Part shown: piece after piece, positions 8,539 through 16,786 of the stretch
Numbering within the stretch: position 1 is the stretch's first letter
How the letters are laid out: the number at the start of each line of letters is the position of its first letter
From: Kiritimatiellota bacterium
GTDB taxonomy: Bacteria > Verrucomicrobiota > Lentisphaeria > Oligosphaerales > JAADHN01
Reading direction: 5' to 3'
DNA: 64,000 nt
NCBI GenBank assembly: GCA_013151865.1
Contig: JAADHN010000121.1
Coordinates: forward strand, 1 to 64,000
Program-made: the position numbers and the translations under genes
The notes under the pieces: model-generated
Databases searched by the model: none
What the model was told of the DNA's origin: nothing
Seen by the model: the letters and a program-made list of their open reading frames with translations, nothing else

Positions 8539-10029
8539 ATGACAAAACCAAGACGTTTCTCCCGCTTGTTTTATAACAGAATCACCTACATGGGTGTGAT
8601 AATATTTTTGATTTTTACGGTCGTAGAAATATGCCTGTTTATCCTCGATTTTCTGGAAAAAGGAAAAAACCTCTATCTAGGGCTCGTCATGTACGCGCTT
8701 TTGCCAGGGGTGATTTTCTTTGGTATCCTTCTGATTCCGGCCGGAGTTTTTTGGAAAAAACGCCGTATCAGACGGGAGTTTCCGGACGTAGAGTTAGGTC
8801 GTTTTCGTATCGACTTATCGCTACCGCATCACCGTAATGCCTTGCTGGTTTTTATCATCGCCTTTTCTGTCCTGATATTTATATCTTTGGTTGGATCCTA
8901 TAAGGCGTTCCAGTATTCTGAATCGGTGAAATTCTGCGGGGCTCTTTGCCACGAAGTCATGAATCCAGAATATACCGCCTACCGCCAGTCGCCGCACGGT
9001 AAAGTCAAGTGCGTTGACTGCCATATCGGCCCGGGCGCGGAGTGGTATGTGCGCTCAAAGCTATCCGGGATGAGGCAGGTGTTCAGAACGCTGACCCGCA
9101 CCTATGATCGGCCGATCCAAACGCCAGTTAAGAACCTCAGGCCCGCCGAAGCCACCTGCAAACAGTGTCATTGGCCCGGTAAGTATTTTTCTACCATGGA
9201 CTTCAGTAGGAGCTATTTTTCGGGTGACGACTCGTGGCCGCCGTGGCACATTCGCTTGCTCCTGAGGGTCGGGAGCGGCAAGGACCAGAGTTATGGCGTT
9301 CATGCGCACATGAACATCCAGAACGCCATCACCTACGCGGCGGAGGACAAGAAACGGCAGAATATTACCTGGGTCAAATCGGTGGCTGAGGATGGGAAAG
9401 AAACGATCTATGTTTCTCCGGATTCCATTTGGAAAGACAAAACGCCCCCGGCTGACCGCCTTCGTACGATGGATTGTATTGATTGCCACAATCGACCAAC
9501 CCACCAGTTTTTAGCGCCATATCGTTTGATAAATAAGGCGATGCAGCTTGGCGACATCGATCCGTCGATCCCGATGATAAAGGAAAAGGCCATGGAGGCG
9601 ATGTCAAAGGAATATAAGACCGCCAAGGAGGCGACCGCGTCGATCAAGAAGGATTTGGAAGAGTATTACAGGACGAAACAGGCCACCTATTATGCTGCCA
9701 ATCCCGAGAAAGTGGAAAAGGCGATCCAAACGGTGGTCGGTTTGTTCTCGACCAACATGTTTCCCGACATGAAGGTGCGTTGGGATACTCACCCGGATAA
9801 TATCGGGCACATGGTATCCAAAGGGTGTTTTCGCTGTCACGACGGCGAACACAAGTCGCGCGACGGTAAGGTGATCACTCATAGTTGCAATGCCTGCCAC
9901 CTGATTGTGGAGCAGGGCCCGGAAGGCCAACTCGAGAAGAATATCGACGGACTCGACTTCAAGCATCCCGACGGCGACGATGCGTGGAAAGAAATGAGCT
10001 GTACCGACTGCCATACCGGTGGCGCTTGA
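8539..10029 (+). CDS. NapC/NirT-type membrane multiheme cytochrome
   Basis: 496 residues from ATG 8539, with AAGGA at 8524-8528 as ribosome site. The open frame extends to TTG 8425, but that stretch has no membrane or heme features. Three transmembrane helices lie at residues about 15-37, 48-70 and 95-118. The heme part starts with FCGALCHEVM, a C-x3-CH site, then SPHGKVKCVDCHIGPGAEW and SKLSGMRQ, both hallmarks of the NapC/NirT family. Further CxxCH motifs (CKQCH, CIDCH, CFRCH, CNACH, CTDCH) give seven heme sites. Family members oxidise menaquinol and feed periplasmic partners. Convergent with the Hdr operon end at 10129. Confidence 0.88.
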   Translation: MTKPRRFSRLFYNRITYMGVIIFLIFTVVEICLFILDFLEKGKNLYLGLVMYALLPGVIFFGILLIPAGVFWKKRRIRREFPDVELGRFRIDLSLPHHRNALLVFIIAFSVLIFISLVGSYKAFQYSESVKFCGALCHEVMNPEYTAYRQSPHGKVKCVDCHIGPGAEWYVRSKLSGMRQVFRTLTRTYDRPIQTPVKNLRPAEATCKQCHWPGKYFSTMDFSRSYFSGDDSWPPWHIRLLLRVGSGKDQSYGVHAHMNIQNAITYAAEDKKRQNITWVKSVAEDGKETIYVSPDSIWKDKTPPADRLRTMDCIDCHNRPTHQFLAPYRLINKAMQLGDIDPSIPMIKEKAMEAMSKEYKTAKEATASIKKDLEEYYRTKQATYYAANPEKVEKAIQTVVGLFSTNMFPDMKVRWDTHPDNIGHMVSKGCFRCHDGEHKSRDGKVITHSCNACHLIVEQGPEGQLEKNIDGLDFKHPDGDDAWKEMSCTDCHTGGA

Positions 10030-10066
10030 CGCCCGGAAACAGTACGATTGGAAGGTTTGTCCTGCC

Positions 10067-10086
10067 GCGGACATTTATTTGTCCGC
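10067..10086. terminator. hairpin between convergent genes
   Basis: GCGGACA (10067-10073), loop TTTATT, TGTCCGC (10080-10086): a perfect 7-bp stem between two convergent transcription units. There is no clear T run on either side, so it may be a weak bidirectional terminator or only an RNA end-stabilising hairpin. Confidence 0.35.
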
Positions 10087-10128
10087 CGTGTACCACGATT
10101 TGTCGGCATCTGGAGCCTTGTTCGTGGC

Positions 10129-10605
10129 TCAACAGGGCTGGATCCTGTTCGTCACGACGCCATTTCGAGTATCGAATCGCAGCGTCTTACCATTCTCGGT
10201 ATGCTCATACACAAAATTGACCTGTGGATGGCTCTCGACGAGCGTCGATAGAGTCTTCAGCATGTCCCCAATGGGCCGACAGTCCGGATGGTTCCGCTGA
10301 AAGGTCGCCTTGACCCAAGTCCCCTTGCCCACGGCTGATCGTATCTCGATGCCGCCACCGCTTTCCCGAGCCGATTGTGCGAGCATGGGCAATCCCAAGC
10401 CCACTCTCCGCGTTTTCTTGGTCGTGTAGAATGGGTCGAGGGCTCGCCGGGCAGTGGCCTCGTCCATCCCGCGACCGTCGTCTTCTATCTCGACGGTGAT
10501 CACATTGCGCTGTGCGTCGTCCACAATCCTAATGGACACGGTCCGTGCTTGCGCAGAGAGCGAGTTCTCAACCACATCAAGAACATGTAAGGAAATGTCT
10601 TCCAA
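10129..10605 (-). CDS. stand-alone GHKL (HATPase_c) ATP-binding protein
   Basis: 158 residues. All ATP-site boxes are present: N box (VVENSLSAQ), G1 box (IEDDGRGMD) and G2 box (RVGLGLPML). There is no histidine-phosphotransfer or membrane domain, so it resembles an anti-sigma-type kinase or an orphan sensor-kinase ATPase domain. The start is TTG 10605, three bases after the stop of the PHP gene, so translational coupling is likely. It is the last gene of the 15-gene minus-strand operon. Homologous small ATPases occur beside trimeric [FeFe]-hydrogenase genes together with PHP and DRTGG proteins; their role there is not established. The family call is firm; the regulatory role is inference. Confidence 0.8.
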   Translation of the reverse strand: MEDISLHVLDVVENSLSAQARTVSIRIVDDAQRNVITVEIEDDGRGMDEATARRALDPFYTTKKTRRVGLGLPMLAQSARESGGGIEIRSAVGKGTWVKATFQRNHPDCRPIGDMLKTLSTLVESHPQVNFVYEHTENGKTLRFDTRNGVVTNRIQPC

Positions 10606-10608
10606 GGT

Positions 10609-11346
10609 TCAACCCATCAGGATATTTCGTCCCTTCCCGGCATTCAATGCTTTTCGCAGCTCATTGACAGTTGCCGCATTGACGGTGAAGCTCGTGCAGC
10701 ATTTGCCTACATCGCCGATGTAATGTGCGTCTGAGGCCGTAATCAACGGGAATCCGAATTTGCGATAGTCATCCCTCCGGTCGCCCGGAACGGCAGCCGA
10801 CAGTTCGAGCGCATCCAATTTCAGTCCGGCCGGTATGAAGCCCAATTGTCCGATGATTCCGAAGGCTTCCCGGTCAACATGGGCGGCAACCGCCATTCCT
10901 CCCAGCTCGGCCACGGCATCCACGATACGATTAATCGAGAGGTCTGTAGCCCCGATCAACAGCCGCCCGTCGGTTCCGACGACATACCCTTCTTCATCGA
11001 CAACCCACTGGTATCCAAACGTGTCCGTATTGTTCTTTCCCGACAAGTGTTGATCGATCAGTTCCGCGAGTGCTCCCAGAGTTCGATCGTCATCGAACAG
11101 AGCGAGGACATGGACCTCTTCCCGGGACGTCACTTCCACGCCGCCGAGCACGGTCAAGGACAGGCCTTCCGCAGCCTTCCTGACGGCGCTCACGTTGGCC
11201 ACGGCATTGTGGTCGCAGATGCCGATAAAACCCAAATTTCGCTCCAGGGCGGCCGCCACAATTGCCCCGGGCAACATGGCACTGCTTGCACAAGGCGACA
11301 GACACGTGTGGACATGCAGGTCGCCTTTCAGACGCCTCAGCATCAC
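10609..11346 (-). CDS. PHP-domain metal-dependent phosphoesterase-like protein
   Basis: 245 residues. The PHP metal-site motifs appear in order: GDLHVHTCLSPCA near the N-terminus, ICDHNA, GVEVTS, AAHVDRE and ASDAHY near the C-terminus. The fold is a TIM-like metal hydrolase. The substrate is unknown; PHP proteins cleave phosphate mono- or diesters. It overlaps the upstream DRTGG gene by four bases (ATGA). In clostridial and Thermotoga-type hydrogenase loci the same PHP family sits beside DRTGG and HATPase genes, which matches the arrangement here. Confidence 0.85.
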   Translation of the reverse strand: MMLRRLKGDLHVHTCLSPCASSAMLPGAIVAAALERNLGFIGICDHNAVANVSAVRKAAEGLSLTVLGGVEVTSREEVHVLALFDDDRTLGALAELIDQHLSGKNNTDTFGYQWVVDEEGYVVGTDGRLLIGATDLSINRIVDAVAELGGMAVAAHVDREAFGIIGQLGFIPAGLKLDALELSAAVPGDRRDDYRKFGFPLITASDAHYIGDVGKCCTSFTVNAATVNELRKALNAGKGRNILMG

Positions 11347-11687
11347 CGCTTCCCGCCAATTCCCAGGCGATGCAGTTCTCCCGCCAGTCCGAAGGCGGAC
11401 AGATTGCTCAGCATAATAGGTATATTCTCCTGTGCGGCTCTCTCAGTGGTTTTCTCTTCCGGGACTCGACCGTTTATGATGATAATCCCAGCAAGCCCCT
11501 TCATGGCCGCAACGGCCACCGTGTTTTCGTGAAGCTGAAGTGTAATCCATACATCGCCCTGGTGCGCATTGGCAATCACATCGCTCAAAAGGTCGCTGAT
11601 ATAGGCGCCGTTTACCTCCTGGTCCAGGTTTCTCGGCGCACACCTAACTTCCAGTCCGAGTTCGTCAACGATCCTTCTTAGTTTCAT
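11343..11687 (-). CDS. DRTGG-domain protein (first of two)
   Basis: 114 residues with the alpha/beta pattern of DRTGG domains (GAYISDLLSDVIANAHQGDVWIT, ending SAFGLAGELHRLGI). These domains occur alone beside hydrogenase-type operons or fused to CBS domains. No catalytic residues are evident, so a ligand- or partner-binding role is more likely than an enzyme. It overlaps the CBS-HATPase gene by 23 bases and the PHP gene by 4 bases. The paralogue at 12631-12981 shares the same pattern (LRACACDLLSDVLRCV, then SYEASGQLCRLGL). Confidence 0.78.
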   Translation of the reverse strand: MKLRRIVDELGLEVRCAPRNLDQEVNGAYISDLLSDVIANAHQGDVWITLQLHENTVAVAAMKGLAGIIIINGRVPEEKTTERAAQENIPIMLSNLSAFGLAGELHRLGIGGKR

Positions 11688-12618
11688 ATTTGACTCTCTC
11701 TTTATTTATCGCAATGGTGATCTCCAGATGGATGCCTTTGCCCACGGTTGAGGTGATGTTCATTTCGTCGGCGCAGTTCTGTATGTTGCCCAATCCCATG
11801 CCGGCGCCAAAGCCCAAATTCCTCACCCAGTCCGGAGCGGTCGAAAAGCCCGGCTTCAATGCTGCCGCGATATCAGGGATACCAGGACCGAAATCCTCGA
11901 TTTCCACCCGGATCTGATTCGTGTCAACCTTGGCTATCAGTTCGCCTGTCCGAGCATAAATCACGGTGTTCATTTCCGCTTCGTAGGTGGCAATCGCCAC
12001 TCTGCGTACGATATCGGGATGAATGCCAAGACGCTGCAATGTCTTTTTCAACCCGCTGGAACTGCTTCCTGCCTTCTCAAAATCCTGGCCTATTATGTAG
12101 TAATGGAAGAGCAGCGCGCTCTTGTCGGCGACGATGTCTTCGAAGATATGGCTCGCCCGATAGTGGCGTATCCCTTCCTCGTGATAGTCAATCTCGAGTC
12201 TCTTGAGCAGGCACTGGATGACATCTTCGCGCGTGACCACTCCCACTACTTCGCCAGAGTCCCGGTCAAGCACCGGAAAATGGAAGAAACCGAACTTTCT
12301 GAATTCATTGATCGCATGCACCAGAGTTTCATCGGCGTACAGGGCTCGGGGCGATCGGGTCATCCTTTCCGCGACCGGGCATGCGACGGCACCGTCGGTA
12401 ATCCAGTTGACCATGTCCTCGACGCTGATGACCCCAACCAGTTTCCCGTCATCCATCACGGGGATTCCAGCAATACGGTGGGCGCGGAGGGTCGGCCTCA
12501 GTTCGCTCATGGGCGTACGGGAGCTGATCGTGACGACCCGCCGATTCATGGCGTCCCGGATTCTCAGTTCCTGCCCGAGCAGTTGCACCACGCCCGGATC
12601 ACCGTGGTTGGCATTCAT
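11665..12618 (-). CDS. CBS-pair protein with GHKL ATPase domain
   Basis: 317 residues. Residues about 15-135 are two CBS motifs (AMNRRVVTISSRTPMSELR, then RMTRSPRALYADETLVHAI) that normally bind adenosine nucleotides. Residues about 175-310 form a HATPase_c domain of the RsbW/anti-sigma type with an N box (ATYEAEMN), G1 (IEDFGPGIPD) and G2 (GAGMGLGNIQ). This is a candidate energy-charge sensor in which AMP/ATP binding by CBS controls the kinase-like domain. No histidine kinase dimerisation domain is present. It lies 12 bases after the upstream DRTGG gene. Confidence 0.82.
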   Translation of the reverse strand: MNANHGDPGVVQLLGQELRIRDAMNRRVVTISSRTPMSELRPTLRAHRIAGIPVMDDGKLVGVISVEDMVNWITDGAVACPVAERMTRSPRALYADETLVHAINEFRKFGFFHFPVLDRDSGEVVGVVTREDVIQCLLKRLEIDYHEEGIRHYRASHIFEDIVADKSALLFHYYIIGQDFEKAGSSSSGLKKTLQRLGIHPDIVRRVAIATYEAEMNTVIYARTGELIAKVDTNQIRVEIEDFGPGIPDIAAALKPGFSTAPDWVRNLGFGAGMGLGNIQNCADEMNITSTVGKGIHLEITIAINKERVKYETKKDR

Positions 12619-12630
12619 CCGAAACCTTCC

Positions 12631-12981
12631 TCAGTCATGCTCGCAGCCGCTCAAACCGAGTCGGCAGAGCTGGCCGGAAGCTTCATAGGAGGTCATCTTG
12701 GTGGTGAGAAGCACCATGCCCTTCTCTTCAGCCAATCGGATGACATCGTCCCCAGGTCTCTTTCCGCGCATGTAACAGACTGCGGCGGCGTCGACCATTT
12801 CGGCGACGCGCACCGTCTGCAGGTGAGTCAGATTGGTCAGCAGGATGGCCTTTTCCCGGGTGACGCACCTGAGCACATCGCTGAGCAGATCGCAGGCACA
12901 GGCTCTCAGCACCACGGTTTCGGGGTCGCCCGCACCAATGATCTCCGCGTCAAGGGCAGCCTTCACGTCTGCAACGGTCAT
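12631..12981 (-). CDS. DRTGG-domain protein (second of two)
   Basis: 116 residues from ATG 12981, chosen because GGAGG lies 8 bases upstream; the longer open frame has no such site. The sequence has the DRTGG fold pattern (ACACDLLSDVLRCVTREKAILLT, VAEMVDAAAVCYMRG, LTTKMTSYEASGQLCRLGL). A 262-base gap separates it from flxA, the largest gap in the operon, so a secondary promoter could lie there. It heads the five-gene regulatory cassette at the operon end. Confidence 0.75.
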   Translation of the reverse strand: MTVADVKAALDAEIIGAGDPETVVLRACACDLLSDVLRCVTREKAILLTNLTHLQTVRVAEMVDAAAVCYMRGKRPGDDVIRLAEEKGMVLLTTKMTSYEASGQLCRLGLSGCEHD

Positions 12982-13243
12982 CCGACCCACCTCCCTTCGG
13001 CCTGCGTGCGGGTATTCGTGTGCCCCGCAGGGCCGCGACGTGTCAGCAATTGGGAACATTGACCGTCACCGCCCAGCGGGAGGTTCGAGGGCGCGCTCTC
13101 CACGTTTTCGCTCCAGCCTTGTTCATTGCGTTTCGAAACAATCCGGAGCGCAGGCGAACTCACTGCCGCCGCTGAACCGGCCAGACTATTCTGAGACGGT
13201 CCGCAGTTCACTGATGCTCACCGTTAACTCGGCCGCAGCGGCA

Positions 13244-14122
13244 TTAGAATTCCGGCGGCAATTCTTCGAGCTGGCTGCAGCGAAAAACAGGCCCGTCTTT
13301 GCAGACATACAGGTTGCCGACGTTGCAACGGCCGCACTTGCCAATGCCGCATTTCATACGGTTCTCGAGCGTGGTAAAAACATTCTCTTTGGAAAGGCCG
13401 TGAGTGGCGGTGAGGACGGGCAGCGAGAACTTGATCATAATCGGTGGACCGCAGAGCACACACACGGTGTTCTCCGCGGGAATGTCGGCCTCGCCGAGCA
13501 CGGTGGGAACGAACCCGACCTGACCGGTCCAGTCCGGGGTCTCTCCGCCCGGATCGACGGTGAAGATCGTTTTGACGTCGTCACGGGCGTCCCATTGCTT
13601 GAGTTCGTCCTTGTAAACGAGGTCTGCGACTGTTCGGGCCCCGTAGCAGATGGTGATGTCGCCAAACTCCTCACGCCGGTCGAGGACGTTCCAGATGACG
13701 CTCCGCACCGGGGCCAGCCCGATGCCGCCGCCGACAAAGACCACATTCTTACCCTTCATCTCTTCAACGGGGAAGCAGTTGCCGTAGGGCCCGCGGAAGC
13801 CCACGATGTCGCCTTCATTGAGCTGATGGAATGCCTGAGTCACGCGACCGGCGCACTTGATGCTACATTCGATGTAGCCCTTGCGCGTTGGGGACGAGGC
13901 AACGCAGAAGGTGGCCTCCCCGTAGCCGAAGATCGAGTAGAGCCCGAACTGGCCGGCCTTGAATGTGAAAGCCTCGCCCTGCTCTTCATTCTCGAAGACG
14001 AGCTTAAAGGTCTTCACGTCCGGGGTCTCGGCGGTGACTTTGTCGATCCGCATACGATAGGGAACGTAATCAACGTCCATGAGGGCATCTTCCGCTGCAG
14101 TTGCCGTATTGCAGGTACACAT
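13244..14122 (-). CDS. flxA: FAD/NAD(P)-binding oxidoreductase, FlxA-like
   Basis: Up to 292 residues. The ATG at 14122 lacks a good ribosome site; ATG 14080 has GGAAG eight bases upstream and may be the true start. A ferredoxin-reductase fold is visible: GQFGLYSIFGYGEATFCVA for FAD, VFVGGGIGLAPVRSVIW for NAD(P), and a C-terminal cysteine cluster (KCGIGKCGRCNVG, then CKDGP) as in sulfhydrogenase gamma and FlxA, which hold a [2Fe-2S] centre. It would pass a hydride-derived electron pair from NAD(P)H into the Fe-S subunits FlxB and FlxC encoded just upstream. Confidence 0.85.
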   Translation of the reverse strand: MCTCNTATAAEDALMDVDYVPYRMRIDKVTAETPDVKTFKLVFENEEQGEAFTFKAGQFGLYSIFGYGEATFCVASSPTRKGYIECSIKCAGRVTQAFHQLNEGDIVGFRGPYGNCFPVEEMKGKNVVFVGGGIGLAPVRSVIWNVLDRREEFGDITICYGARTVADLVYKDELKQWDARDDVKTIFTVDPGGETPDWTGQVGFVPTVLGEADIPAENTVCVLCGPPIMIKFSLPVLTATHGLSKENVFTTLENRMKCGIGKCGRCNVGNLYVCKDGPVFRCSQLEELPPEF

Positions 14123-14262
14123 GTCTGGCTATCCGTTCTGTGCTGAGAAGTCCGATTCACTCGAGTTGCTGCATCGTGCAAACCGATCCGGGCTCGCCGC
14201 AGGGGACGTCGGCGCCTCTCCGGCGAGATGTACTGCCGAGCCAAGCCTGTTCCGGGCACGAT

Positions 14263-15306
14263 TCAAGAAGCCGCGGTTGTGATTTCCGCCAGGATATCGA
14301 CGAGATCCTGGCCGGCGCCGCAGACGCGGATACAGCGGCCGCAGCCGACACATGCTTTGCGGCCGAACCGGTCGATAAAATACTTGAACTTGTGCATGAT
14401 TCGGTTGCGACAGCGGCTATGCTGCTCGGGACGCGGATTGTGACCGGACGCATGCTTGGTGAATTGTGCGAAGGAGCAGCAGTCCCAGTTGCGCCGACGC
14501 TGGCCCTTGCGCCAGTCGGACTCGTCGACAATGTCGAAACAGTGACAGGTCGGGCAGAGATAGCTGCAGGCGCCGCACCCCAGGCATTTCAGCGACATGT
14601 CGGTCCAAAAGTCGTCGTCAAAATGCGTATCAAGCCACTCCTTGACCTTTTCCGTATCGAATGGACCGGCACCCACTTGGGCAGGGGGCACCAATTCTTC
14701 GGTGCCGACTGCAGGCGCGGCGCCGTCGAGACGCTTGGCGAGCGCAGCCCCACGTTCGTTCATGACTTCGAGCACTGCCCCGCCGTCCGGCATTGGGCGG
14801 ACGAACAGATCGCTGCCTTCGTTGTCGTCCGCGCGGCCGCCCATGCCGGTGCAGAAGCAGGCCTCGTCGGAGCGTGTACAGGCAACTCCAACAAACGTGG
14901 TTGCCGCCCGCCGTTCAGCATAGAGTTTGTCGCGATAGTCCCAGTTGAAGACAGTGTCGAGCACGTCCAGTGCGTTCAGGTCGCAGGGCCGCGCACCCAG
15001 CACGACGGTCGGGACGGCCTCGTTGTCGGCGGCAGTGAATTGAACGTCCTCGCCCGGCCGGCGCTCGAACTCGACGAGCGCTTCCGTGCGGGGAAACAGC
15101 ACGGCTTTGACCGGGGTGCGTGTATTGATCCACTCGGTGGCCATTTCTGCTGCTGCGCTGATTTCGCGGAACTCGGCGGTTCCTTCGGTCAGCACGGGCG
15201 CCAGGACTCTGACGTTGTCGCCATGCAAGGCGTCTACCAGCTTTTCCTGCCAGCCAGCGCCCACTACAAGTTTCTCCCGGGGATCGGTCATTGCATTCGC
15301 CTTCAT
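14263..15306 (-). CDS. flxB: iron-sulfur subunit, FlxB-like (sulfhydrogenase beta family)
   Basis: 347 residues. The N-terminal 200 residues match the sulfhydrogenase-beta/FlxB fold (VVLGARPCDLNALDVLD, GVACTRSDEACFCTGMGG). The C-terminal half has two [4Fe-4S] motifs: CLGCGACSYLCPTCHC near residue 240 and CVGCGRCIRVCGAG near residue 325, separated by HASGHNP-PEQHSRCR. It relays electrons between FlxA and the Hdr modules. It sits 20 bases after flxC. The cysteine pattern is complete. Confidence 0.85.
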   Translation of the reverse strand: MKANAMTDPREKLVVGAGWQEKLVDALHGDNVRVLAPVLTEGTAEFREISAAAEMATEWINTRTPVKAVLFPRTEALVEFERRPGEDVQFTAADNEAVPTVVLGARPCDLNALDVLDTVFNWDYRDKLYAERRAATTFVGVACTRSDEACFCTGMGGRADDNEGSDLFVRPMPDGGAVLEVMNERGAALAKRLDGAAPAVGTEELVPPAQVGAGPFDTEKVKEWLDTHFDDDFWTDMSLKCLGCGACSYLCPTCHCFDIVDESDWRKGQRRRNWDCCSFAQFTKHASGHNPRPEQHSRCRNRIMHKFKYFIDRFGRKACVGCGRCIRVCGAGQDLVDILAEITTAAS

Positions 15307-15326
15307 CTGGGCAAGCAGTCGAGAAA

Positions 15327-16178
15327 TCAGAGAATGCCGTCGTCGGTATCCAAACCGAGATCAAATGTGCTGAAGGGGCCCTTCTCGTCGGCACTCATAC
15401 CGGAGGTGAACTCGAACTTGTCTTTGACTTGCTGGATCAACTTTTGGTTGAGCAGGCCGAGCGGAATGCCTACCGGGCAGACCCGCTCACACTCGCCGCA
15501 ACCGATGCAGCGTCCGGTCAAGTGGAAGGCGCGCATCACGTTCCACATCACATTCCCACGCAGATGGGAACTGGTTTCAACCCACTGCGGGATGTTTTTT
15601 TCGACCACACACTGCTTGCAGTAGCATAAGGGGCACACTTGACGGCACGCATAACAGCGTATGCAGTCTTTGAGCTTTTCCTTCCAAAAGTTCCACCGCG
15701 CGTCAATGTCCTTGGTTTCGAACGCCTCGACCGCTGCGAATTCGCCCTCTTCCGGTTCGATATCGACCGGGTCCCCCAACACGGTGTCGCAGTCCGGCGG
15801 ATTGTGTACCGTGCAAAAACGACACTTCTGCATTTTCGGATCGCCGACACCTTCGCAAGTGATCCCGATGATGTGCAGATCTTCGCGCGCAATTTGGTTT
15901 TCGCGTATCAGCACATTGATGGCGCGTCGATCGCAGCCTTTGACGACAATGGCACACCTGCCGAGCTTCCGCACTTCCGGCTTGTTTAGGTAGACGGCCA
16001 GGTTTCGGTAGCATTCGCCGTCGAGGGCAAGCTGCGACACCTGCTGCGGAGTACGCGCAAACACGGCGGTCATGTCGCCCCTGCTGCCGGTATGTCCATA
16101 GCCGATGACAACCCCGACGGCTTTCCGTTTGAGCAGGTCTTCGGCAGTCTCGCGCAGCAGTTGGGTCAGATCCTGCAT
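15327..16178 (-). CDS. flxC: iron-sulfur subunit, FlxC-like
   Basis: 283 residues. An N-terminal FrhB-like region (VGVVIGYG near residue 22; GRCAIVVKGCDRRAINVLI; IGITCEGVGDP) is followed by two [4Fe-4S] motifs, CIRCYACRQVCPLCYCKQC near residue 172 and CIGCGECERVCPVGIP near residue 232. In Desulfovibrio FlxABCD this subunit connects the NAD(H) module with HdrABC. The stop is 20 bases before flxB and the start 6 bases after mvhD/flxD, so the four flx genes form a tight block. Confidence 0.83.
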   Translation of the reverse strand: MQDLTQLLRETAEDLLKRKAVGVVIGYGHTGSRGDMTAVFARTPQQVSQLALDGECYRNLAVYLNKPEVRKLGRCAIVVKGCDRRAINVLIRENQIAREDLHIIGITCEGVGDPKMQKCRFCTVHNPPDCDTVLGDPVDIEPEEGEFAAVEAFETKDIDARWNFWKEKLKDCIRCYACRQVCPLCYCKQCVVEKNIPQWVETSSHLRGNVMWNVMRAFHLTGRCIGCGECERVCPVGIPLGLLNQKLIQQVKDKFEFTSGMSADEKGPFSTFDLGLDTDDGIL

Positions 16179-16184
16179 GGGGGA

Positions 16185-16658
16185 TTAATTCCTGTTGTCC
16201 CGTATCCGTTCAAAGTACTCGAAGGGGCCAAGCTCGGTGGCCAGCGCCGTGATGTCGGCAACGACCTGCGACCACTTTCCGCCTTGTGCAGCCGACACCC
16301 AGGACATCTGGAATCGCCGGGGGTCGATGCCCATGAATTCAAGGAGCGAGCGAAAGGTGGGAAGCTTGCGCCGGGCGTGGTAGTTGCCGCTCGTGTAATG
16401 GCAGTCGCCCGGATGACAGCCGCTCACCAGCACCATGTCGGCGCCGCGTTCGAATGCTTTCAAAATGAAGAGCGGGTCGACTCTGCCGGTACAGGGGAGT
16501 TTCACGATTCTGATATTGGGAGGGTAGCCGAGGCGACTCGTCCCCGCCAAATCGGCGCCGGCGTAAGAGCACCAGTTGCACAGGAAGGCCACGATCCTGG
16601 GCTCGAAGGTGGTCTGTTCGTCGTCGTCGGCAGTTGAGGTTGTCTGAATCGCTTCCAT
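16185..16658 (-). CDS. flxD: MvhD/FlxD hydrogenase iron-sulfur subunit family
   Basis: 157 residues. It contains the MvhD signature: FLCNWCSYAGADLAG, VKLPCTGRVDP and VSGCHPGDCHYTSGNYHA. MvhD carries a [2Fe-2S] centre and passes electrons into HdrA. Here the neighbours are FlxC downstream and the NuoG/HdrA C-half fusion upstream (128-base gap), which is the expected interface. Residues 1-20 are acidic and probably disordered. Confidence 0.88.
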   Translation of the reverse strand: MEAIQTTSTADDDEQTTFEPRIVAFLCNWCSYAGADLAGTSRLGYPPNIRIVKLPCTGRVDPLFILKAFERGADMVLVSGCHPGDCHYTSGNYHARRKLPTFRSLLEFMGIDPRRFQMSWVSAAQGGKWSQVVADITALATELGPFEYFERIRDNRN

Positions 16659-16786
16659 GGTTCTCCAGCGCTTTCTTGGTATCTTTCTTTAATAGCACTA
16701 CTTGCCTGACGCCTGTCCCAGGATCGGAGGAGGGGGTTGCGACGGAGTCTCGCGCCCCAGATTCCACGGTTACAGCGCACGGGACC

